Assembly: GCA_050084515.1 (NCBI GenBank)
Contig: CM114272.1
Coordinates: 20,708,001-20,772,000, forward strand
DNA length: 64,000 nucleotides
Origin: Blasia pusilla
Lineage: Eukaryota > Marchantiophyta > Marchantiopsida > Blasiales
Direction: 5' to 3'
The position numbers and the translations under genes were made by a program. Shown here piece by piece: positions 56,764-64,000 of this stretch. How positions within the stretch are numbered: position 1 is the first letter of the stretch; every line of letters begins with the position of its first letter. The notes beneath the pieces were generated by a model. That model saw only the letters and a program-made list of their open reading frames with translations. It was not told the DNA's origin and ran no database searches.

Positions 56764-56819
56764 CATGAGGGTTTGGGGTTTAGGGTAGAAACTAGGGTTT
56801 AGGATGCATGGTCCTTAGA

Positions 56820-57046
56820 AGAATGAGGTGTTGTTGGGCCCACATGGGAGGCCCCATGCGGGCTTTGGGCGGGCTCCCTACGGGTCCCCAACGGGCCATG
56901 TGGGCTTTGGACGGGCACCATATGGGCCTGGTTGCGGGCTTGCTGCAGACCTTGGCAAGCCATGCAATAGGAACAAGCTCTCTCAACCCAGGTCTACATG
57001 GCGGGCTCGAGTGTGGGCCGAGCATGTTTATTTTCATGCAACCTTG
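56820..57046. mobile_element. GC-rich MITE, hAT-like family, copy f (left end unclear)
   Basis: The interior has GGGCCCACATGGGAGGCC and GCGGGCTTTGGGCGGGCTCC blocks. The right end is CATGCAACCTTG, the complement of the family terminus CAAGGTTGCATG. The left terminus cannot be fixed. Confidence 0.5.
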
Positions 57047-57360
57047 TCCTCGGTGTGTAGGACTAGGAACCATACCTACTACTGTAATTGCCATCTCTTG
57101 CTGTACTTGCGAAAAATCCCGAGAAGTTCATGGATATCTCTCTGAATCACCTTTGATCTTTCAAGCTCCTTGAATCATGCCCCTAGTCATTTCTTGTATT
57201 GTCTCAATAAGCGCCGGGATAACAAGTGAAACAGAAGTGACTTGATGCAATTGCATATGACACTACTCAACTACTCCTAGAGTGAGACTCCATATCAAGT
57301 AGTTCAAATCCCTCACCTAACTCAAAACATGACGTCAAAATTCCTATGATATATAATAAC

Positions 57361-57668
57361 CATGGTTGCACAAAAACGGACAAGTCCTTCCTTAGGACGC
57401 ACATGGACGGATATGGGTTCCAAGAGGTGGGACCCACAATTTTAGTCCATGATGGAAGGCAAGGCTAGGATGAGAGGAGCAACGAGAGAGGAGGGAGTGG
57501 AGGTGGAGGGAGAAAGAAAGGGGGGAGTATGGAACACAAAGGCAAGTAAGGGGAATGAGAAAGAAGGGAAAGGTGGGGCCCATATGGACAAGTCCTTCCA
57601 TAGGACGGACATAAGTCCACGGACACGAATATGTCCAAGGACGCAGACTTTTTCCACATGTAACCTTG
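57361..57668. mobile_element. MITE, hAT-like family, copy d, with 8-bp target duplication
   Basis: The left end is CATGGTTGCACAAAAACGGAC and the right end, on the other strand, CAAGGTTACATGTGGAAAAA. Flanks are ATAATAAC (57,353-57,360) and ATAGTAAC (57,669-57,676), 7 of 8 bases identical. Subterminal GGACAAGTCCTTCC and its variant occur at both sides. It sits within methyltransferase sequence of copy C, and copy B gives the unoccupied equivalent (near 26,475). 308 bp, no coding capacity. Confidence 0.8.
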
Positions 57669-58375
57669 ATAGTAACGGTTCTACCGTCACTCTCATGAGG
57701 AATCTCATCGCACGGTCTCTCTCATCAACGTTGCACTCCACCAAGTCTTGTGCGTTAGACCAAACCGAGCTTGCACTGGCTTCCTTGTTTGCATAGAAAG
57801 TGGGAAAACTCACAAAAATGGACAAGACTGCTTGTGGCATTCCAACCCTATTAACCACAATGCATCATCGTAAATGAATCATTGTGTCTTAGTGCATGTG
57901 ATCAACGTCTAATTAAGATCCAAAATGGAATCCACTAAGAAATAGAAAGAGCACTCCAAACTTGCATAGGCCCTCCTCAAAACTTTGTATGACACCAAAT
58001 TAGCCAACCATAAATGCGGATGGTGAACTCGCGCGTGAACCAACACAACTAGGTAGATCCATAAACGAACATATACTAGTCACATCTCAAGCTTGAGTAT
58101 TCATCAATATGGGGTAATTCTTGCCCCGATGATAAGAGGGAAAAGGAGAAACTAGACACGAAGTAAAAGATGAGGAGGAGAATCGATTATAAAGATGGAA
58201 CCATTGTCTCCAAGCTACAAGGCGCTCACATCTTGAAAGAGTAGACGCCGGGGGTTCTACTCTTCCGAGAATGTGCCTCATGCAACATGGTGAGGAAGGG
58301 GGAAGGAATGCGTGTGCGACGTAACCCTATCCATTCCATACCCTCATAACATCCAGTGAATACCTTCTATTCTAC

Positions 58376-59002
58376 CAAGGTTGCACGGAAACGAACACGT
58401 TGCCAGGGTACCCGAGGACCGCATCGAAGCCTGCCCTTGGAGCCATCGAGCCCGTCTGGGCCGGTCAAGCTTGCACCGGTTTTGTGGCCCGCGGCTAAGT
58501 CTATAGGGCGAGCTCCGCGCTCGCACATGGCAAGCTCAGGGCCCGAGCCCGCCCAATCCGCCATGGCTATGCGGGCTCAGGCCTACAAGGCAAGCTTAGG
58601 CAAAGACATTCTCTACGTGGAGATGAACCCAGAGAAAACTTGTGTGGGAGACGTAGTGGAAGAGAAGGCAACCTTCTTCGGTATGAGTATCTTAAGTCCA
58701 AAACAAAGTCAATTGCACATGAGGTCGGAAAAAGTGGCTCTCCAAGCGATCCTTTTGACTTACCTGATTGGTTAGGAGTATCCGTTAATGTTAACGGGAG
58801 TCCTTCCACACGGGATTGTTGGCCATACTTGTTTGGGTAAACCTCCATTCATGAGCCTAGCCGCTACGATCTTGGTGGGCTTCGCGGGCGGGCTCTAGTG
58901 TAGGCCACGGGTACCCGTGTCCGCACAGAGATTTTTTTCATAGGGACGGACATAATTGCGTGAACATGTATGCGGACACAAATTTTATTGGTATGCACCT
59001 TG
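58376..59002. mobile_element. GC-rich MITE, hAT-like family, copy e, with 8-bp target duplication
   Basis: The left end CAAGGTTGCACGGAAACG is matched on the other strand by CAAGGTGCATACC at the right end. Flanks are TATTCTAC (58,368-58,375) and CATTCTAC (59,003-59,010), 7 of 8 identical. The interior holds GAGCCCG, GGGCCCG and GCGGGCT units plus the subterminal GTGTCCGC and GGACGGACAT motifs. A 139-codon frame inside is incidental. Confidence 0.8.
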
Positions 59003-59010
59003 CATTCTAC

Positions 59011-60697
59011 TGATGGGGTATGGGAACAGTAAATAAAAAATCACCTCGGATAGACTCACCCGAGTGAAGGTGCGGAGGCTTCTATTCTACCCATGGGGAC
59101 AATAGGGCCACTCATTTCCTCCCGACGGGGAACTAATCCGGGGACGGAGGAAATTCCCGTGTAGTCCACACGAGTGGACTTTATTGAATAATAATAATAA
59201 TTTTTTATAAACAAGAATTTAAAAATTGGTATCGTCCGAAAGAGGACAAAAATCTCTTTCGGACGTCCCTAAAAATTTCCGTTCCTAGAAACGGGAGCCA
59301 TATGTAGGTACCCGTTTCTTCAAACGGGCATTCGCCGTTGCCACGACTCCCGAGGGCCTCCCAACTCCGGCAGTGAGTGGCCCTAATAAATCTAAGATCA
59401 CCCCATATAGACTCGCCCGGGTGAAAGACTAGTTTTGATTTGGTTTTGGAAGATATAAAAATATATATATGTAGAAAAAAGATGGGAAACCCATCACGAT
59501 ACAAAAGAGGGGGCATGGAGACCCAAAAAATAGACCGAGGCCGGAACCGAGGAGAAGAAGGGACGGCAATTTTATAATGAGACGCATTGAAATACATTTG
59601 AACCGCACACTTGCATAATTATGACCAGAAACTGGTGGGAAAACAGAGGAGCGGGGAATTTGGAACCTCATGAGAGTGACAAAGGGGAAGAAGAGAGCTA
59701 CCCGTTTTGGAATCGGGGACAATTCGGGGTACCCCGAACTCCGGGATAGGGATCTTTGAAACCCGCTAATGCCTTCACGACCGTGGAGGACCCTCAACTG
59801 TTTCCAGCCTAAATCGGAGTGGCTCAAAGCTTCGGATACCAGCATGATTATTCACTCTTTCCCATTAAGAAAGCAAGTTTTTCGCCCCATAATAGCCTCG
59901 GAGTGCAGGTCAAAGGCATCCCATTTATTAGTTATTAATCATTCCACTGCAAATCTGAGGCACGAGGCTGCGTCTTCAAAGGCTCGAGCTCCCGACGCCG
60001 GAGGAGACGCGTAGACGGGAGGCCCAGAAGGCTCCAGTGTTTCTCTACATTCGGTGGAGAAAACACAAGACTCGTTACCCTCATCAGTGACTTCGGGTAG
60101 TTTCTAATTTAGGCTAGCAAAGTCGGTCTCAAATCAGACAAAACCGCGCACTTCCTGGAAATATCAGACAAGACATGTGCCTGAATCACCACTATGTGAG
60201 AGGCAATACTGTCATGGCTAAAACAGCATGTACGAGGCTAAAGCTCCTGACTCGGTCCGTTAGGCTGTCTGATTGGGGCTTAACGCCCAGCGTTCCCTAG
60301 GGTTCTGCGTTAACTTCTCCCTACTGCAATTGTTCCCCGCAGGTTGGGAGGGAACGATACATTGTGCTCTTTACGAGATTTGAGAAGAACTCCGGCCGAG
60401 TCGCCACCAACGATTGATGGTTTCTTTACATGTCAACTATTTATTCTATCGTGAGGGACAAGCCGCATATCAAGGACATGTGTTCCAATCTGCACACAAA
60501 TGATGGCTTTCGACCAGAGTGGTCCCATCGCATAGATATTCGAATCCCTTACTCTGCCACCCAGGGAAAGGACGCAAATGCACTGGTGTTTCAATTCTGC
60601 TCTTTGGCTGGAGGATTGGAAGGATAGTGCACTCGTCATGCAACGAACATATTCAGTCGGTGGAAGGTTTATATCCAAGTCGTTTGTACCAACCCAT
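59011..60697. other. No gene recognised
   Basis: 59,040-59,420 carries repeated GACTCACCC/GACTCGCCC and CACACGAGTGGAC motifs. Minus-strand frames at 59,597-59,205 and 59,845-59,429 overlap out of phase and look like non-coding shadows. The part near 60,697 should contain the 3' UTR of the methyltransferase gene. Confidence 0.5.
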
Positions 60698-60971
60698 TTA
60701 GGTTGTATAATTTTCAATCTTTATTGGTATGGCTGCAGCATTTACAGGTTTTGGAGGTAATACGTAGTAATGCATAACTCGACAATCAATACCACCGACA
60801 GTGATTGGCCATCTTTTATCCGACTTCATGTGCAATGCGTGAGTGACGGAAGAGTTACCACTCAACACATAGACATCTGCTCCATTGCTGTTACTTTTCA
60901 AAAACCTCCCTAGGCTTTGCCATGTCAACCGCAGAGATTCATCATCGCCAGCACCACCACCGCCACCGCCA
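60698..60971 (-). other. Exon 3 of the RNA methyltransferase gene
   Basis: 274 nt including the stop. It begins with the Gly-rich loop and contains LTWQSLGRFLKSN and VLSGNSSVTHALHMKSD, typical of the RlmL C-terminus. Confidence 0.88.
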
Positions 60972-63381
60972 CTGCAAATACCAAGAGCAACAACGTCAGT
61001 CATGAAGGTGAACAAGCAAGCCTCTAGTCTCAGCCAGACTGTGATGGGGCAGATTTGAGACTCCAACTCATTTCCCATGTGTGATAGACGAAGAAAACCA
61101 CTTATCCAATCAGTGTATATTTACGAAATTCTGTGACTGGAGAGAAGAGTACATGTGAGGATGTGTCCTCAAAGAAATTGCGTACTGTTCTAGTTTGCAG
61201 TGTAGAGCACTTGAGGAAAATTAGAGTATTCATTTAGTAGCAGAAGAAGGTGATTTCATCCTGCTGGTAGACATCATCAACTGCTCTACGGGCATTTACT
61301 TGTCCACAACGAATGGCTTAAACAAAAACTTTTCCACTTATGTGTAACCTCTATTTAACAGAACATAATGTGTGTCATCAAATTATAGGACGCTTATCTT
61401 ACAGGCGCATCCGAAGAGGTGACTGCAGGAGAGCGTAAGTTGTTACCTTGGATTTTCTAGTCGGGCACCCCAAGGAGGATTTACAAGTACAAGCGAAGGA
61501 GGTGCAGGTGGTACGTAATCTCTGATGTCTTTACAGCTAAGCTCGAGTAAGGGCAGGACATTTGCTGCTTTCGCATCCCGCAGGCAGAGAGACAGTGCAC
61601 CTTCATGAATATCATTTCCCAGTAATCTGAGCCCGTGTGGCACAGGAACTTCTGCCGCTACTGCCTCCTGTCTGCAGGTCTCTAATAACCGTGGGTCAAA
61701 GTCATGCCATGTCTGCAACCAAATATACAGTGTGTTAACTTCCATCTATATCTAGTCCACTAGAAATTACAGGAGTTGTGTGACGGGGACTTGACGAGAT
61801 TAATTCAGAGAACTTCCCAGAAAAATCAAATTGGAGTGAGTTTCACAACTAAACAAGGCGTAAGCCATTTACCACAACGCTAGAAGGAAACCGAGGTTCT
61901 CTAGAGCCCTTCGAAAACTGTTTCCAGGAGAGTAAATCAACCGTTATCAGGTACGAGAGGATCGCACCGATAAGGCTAAACGTTTCTGGGACCTGTGGAA
62001 ACTCAATTGCATTTGAAGTTCGCTCTCTCCCACTTCAAAATTCTCTTGGACCCTAAATCTTAGATTCTAGTCTTCTACACGACAACCCAACAGAACTGCG
62101 CTAGCGAATCCACTTCTCGTGAGCTGCGTAAGGAAGGAAAAACTACGACTACAGTCAACAGCAGGATCGCGTTGTTAACACAAAATTTGATGATCGCTAA
62201 CCGAAGCCCTGCAAACAATAGAGGGTTTACAGATCCCCTACCTCAAAGGGCCACTGCGATCGCAATAATCCTGGAGCGCTGTTGGTGACCATAAGAGCTG
62301 CCTCAATAAGGAGAGTCCCTGAACCGCACATGGGATCCATGAGGACCTTGGAATTCTCCCCGGGATTCCTGTTGCTGGTTCCGAAACCAGGAAGAGATGT
62401 GTTCCAACCAGCTATGGTGAGCATCCCTGCAGCTATGGCCTCGTTGAGACCTGCTCGATGCATTACATCTCTGTACCCTCGCTTGTGTAGACTGACGCCC
62501 GTCATATCCCTATACAGCGTCCCCCGATCCTTATACAATGAGAAAAACAGGGGTAAGTCCGCACTCGCTATGCCATCCGCAGGAGGATCGGGTCTGGAAC
62601 CGCCGCAAGCGTCTTTCATAGCATCACAGATTGCATCCTTTGCTCGCGTCGACGCGAACATGGAATTGGAAACATCTTCGCAGTCGTAAACTCTGCTGTT
62701 CACCGAAAACGTCCTAAACTTGGGCGCACGGGATCTCACCCTTGGAAACTCATCCGCAGTCCGCGTTCGTCTCTGCTCCAGCTGACCACTGGGAGGGTAG
62801 TCATCGACGAGAAGTAACGGCCAATCAGCTGCACCTCGGACAAATTCGTAGACAGGATCGGCACGTCTTCTTCTGGGTAGAGGGCCGGAGGCGAGTTCAA
62901 GAAGAACTCGGATCGCGGATCGCAACCAGAGATTCGCCCGCACGCCTGTGCTCTTGTTACCGCAGAAAGAAACGCCCGCGGAGCCAACTTGAACGCGACT
63001 AGCTCCAATCCTGGACGAACGAAGCTCTGCAGCGACGATTTCCTCCAGCCCCGGTGCGCAAGTCGCGAAGTACCTCTCGATGCCATCCGCTTGAGGCCGC
63101 GAGCTCTCCTCGATTTTTTGCAGGGATTGAGAAGGTAGCCTTCCGTTCCCCGGTGCAGGCCTCTGCGATGAAGAAGAGTATGCAGCCCCGCATTGCAACT
63201 GGCACCTGCTCCACCTGCTTTCCGAGCTCAATTTTTTCCGCAACCGCACCCACTCCTCACATTGCGAAGCGAAACCCGAGAGTCTGGACGGGAGTCCCTC
63301 GAACGGGAATCCACCCGTGCGCGGAATGGGAGCGCTTCTGCTTGCCACCCTCGAGACCCCTCCGCTTCCCAAAACCGCCAT
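60698..63381 (-). CDS. RlmL/UPF0020-type RNA methyltransferase with THUMP region, three exons
   Basis: Exons 63,381-62,242, 61,712-61,447 and 60,971-60,698 join in frame to 1,680 nt, giving 559 residues. Donors are GAG/GTAGGG and CAAG/GTAACA, and acceptors TTGCAG/ACATGG and TTTGCAG/TGGCGG. The first ~85 residues (MAVLGSGGVSRVASRSAPIP...) are Ser/Arg-rich and fit an organelle transit peptide. RYFATCAPGLEEIVAAELR starts the THUMP-type region. Later come LHKRGYRDVMHRAGLNEAIAA, MDPMCGSGTLLIEAAL (SAM-binding), NDIHEGAL, the catalytic NPPWG of the Asn-Pro-Pro-aromatic class, and GGIDCRVMHYYV. Bacterial RlmL makes N2-methylguanosine in 23S rRNA through this domain, so a role in plastid or mitochondrial rRNA is likely. 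The Gly-rich run GGGGGAGDDES at the exon 3 start is a variable loop. Confidence 0.9.
61447..61712 (-). other. Exon 2 of the RNA methyltransferase gene
   Basis: 266 nt, from TWHDFDPRLLE to NPPWGARLENP. It carries the catalytic Asn-Pro-Pro-Trp. Confidence 0.88.
62242..63381 (-). other. Exon 1 of the RNA methyltransferase gene
   Basis: 1,140 nt from ATG to GAG/GTAGGG, phase 0. It encodes the transit peptide, the THUMP region and the SAM-binding motif up to QWPFE. Confidence 0.88.
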
Positions 63382-64000
63382 CGCGAACCCTTCGCTACCA
63401 TTTTTTAACCCCGACTCCTGTCAACCTTATCTCTACTCCCAAGTCCCCACCGGCAAAAACCAAAACGAGCTTTAAACCCTAAACCCGTTGTACGTGTCAC
63501 TCTCTAAGTGCCTCGCCTCCGCTCGGGATGCTTAGAGTTCAAGCTCCTGCAGAAAGAAAATGCAGCGATGAGAGCGTGTGCCCTTACGGCACATGGTATT
63601 CAAATTCCAAATTCCTCTCGGTCGATGGTGAGGGGAAATGAGTAGTACATGGAGAGATAATTTCCCGGGAACATGTCTCGCGATTCAACGTATATCATTC
63701 GACGAGAGGTCGGGGGATGGAAGCCTATGGGCGAGGGAGGGTTTTAGGTGCAGGATTGAGGATTGTTTGCATGCCTCCCCTCAACTGCAAGTCACACCTT
63801 TGGCAAGAGTGACCCGGACGATAAACCCAGAATAGGAGGCTTTCATTGCTGTCCGGGCGGGTTTGGAACGGGTGCCGGTCCGGAGGTACTTAGGTTTTTT
63901 TTCTTTCGGGCAGGTGTGATTGACGATATCCGAATTCTCGTTTAGTCCGTCCTACATGAGGCAACATTTTTTTAATTTTCTAACACAAATCTATCATTCA
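63382..64000. other. Upstream flank of the methyltransferase gene; no other gene seen
   Basis: Likely promoter and 5' UTR. Telobox-like AAACCCTAAACCC occurs at about 63,473-63,486, some 95 bp upstream of the ATG; this element is common in plant promoters of translation-related genes. Confidence 0.45.

Larger units (their letters stand above)
56270..58085 (-). mobile_element. Ty3/gypsy methyltransferase family, copy C fragment
   Basis: At 56,660-56,275 the minus strand gives RT pieces (PSKKDVHA, and QKVTDRILVGLDFAR in broken frames). Sequence at 57,050-57,360 and 57,669-58,080 aligns with the methyltransferase C-terminal part and motif VIII region of copies A and B; for example 57,858-57,700 reads MVNRVGMPQAV, FVSFPTFYANKE and VDERDRAMRF, like VNRVGQPRMA, FVSFPSSHAYKE and NDERERAMGF of copy A. 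A MITE (57,361-57,668) and a GC-rich block (about 56,700-57,046) interrupt it. Only this portion remains. Confidence 0.75.

Noticed and set aside
59205-59845. Two overlapping minus-strand ORFs (130 and 138 codons) with hydrophobic stretches.
   Set aside because: They are out of phase shadows of each other over low-complexity DNA, with no family motif.

Overview
This is a gene-poor, transposon-rich stretch of a streptophyte nuclear genome (a land plant, or possibly a charophyte alga). The evidence is a MUR3/XLT2-type GT47 xyloglucan galactosyltransferase, a GPI-anchored arabinogalactan peptide, a spliced RlmL/UPF0020 RNA methyltransferase with plant-like introns, and Ty1/copia, Ty3/gypsy, En/Spm-like and hAT-like mobile DNA. 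The exact lineage cannot be fixed from the sequence.

Layout. 1-1.28 kb: LTR-like segment, the inverted counterpart of 53.24-54.51 kb. 1.3-3.6 kb: array of short imperfect palindromes beside a broken SWIM zinc-finger (MULE-type) gene. 4.2-5.6 kb: truncated Ty1/copia gag. 6.3-8 kb: En/Spm-type transposase-associated remnant. 9.6-12.3 kb: members of a GC-rich hAT-like MITE family. 13-20.5 kb: mostly non-coding, with one good gene (arabinogalactan peptide, 14,770-14,982) and several perfect hairpins. 21-32 kb: a decayed Ty3/gypsy element (copy B) split by a clean 1,029-bp solo LTR. 32-37 kb: dispersed repeats. 41.1-42.5 kb: GT47 gene. 45.4-54.8 kb: the best-preserved Ty3/gypsy element (copy A). 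56.3-58.1 kb: a third fragment (copy C) interrupted by MITEs. 60.7-63.4 kb: three-exon RNA methyltransferase gene.

The central observation is the Ty3/gypsy family in copies A, B and C. On the minus strand its order is gag with two zinc knuckles, aspartic protease, a DNMT3/DRM-like cytosine-5 DNA methyltransferase, reverse transcriptase, RNase H, integrase, and a complete C4HC3 PHD finger after the integrase core. One retroelement therefore carries both a DNA-methylation writer and a candidate histone reader. Copy A keeps the Pro-Cys-Gln catalytic motif and all eight PHD zinc ligands but has stops and frameshifts. Copy B has lost the catalytic proline, methyltransferase motif I and two PHD ligands. 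Three UAG codons lie at matching positions in A and B, and several other stops in A sit at Gln or Arg codons, as expected from C-to-T decay of methylated DNA.

The three host genes are unrelated to each other (cell-wall galactosylation, a cell-surface proteoglycan peptide, probably organellar rRNA methylation) and stand as islands between transposons.
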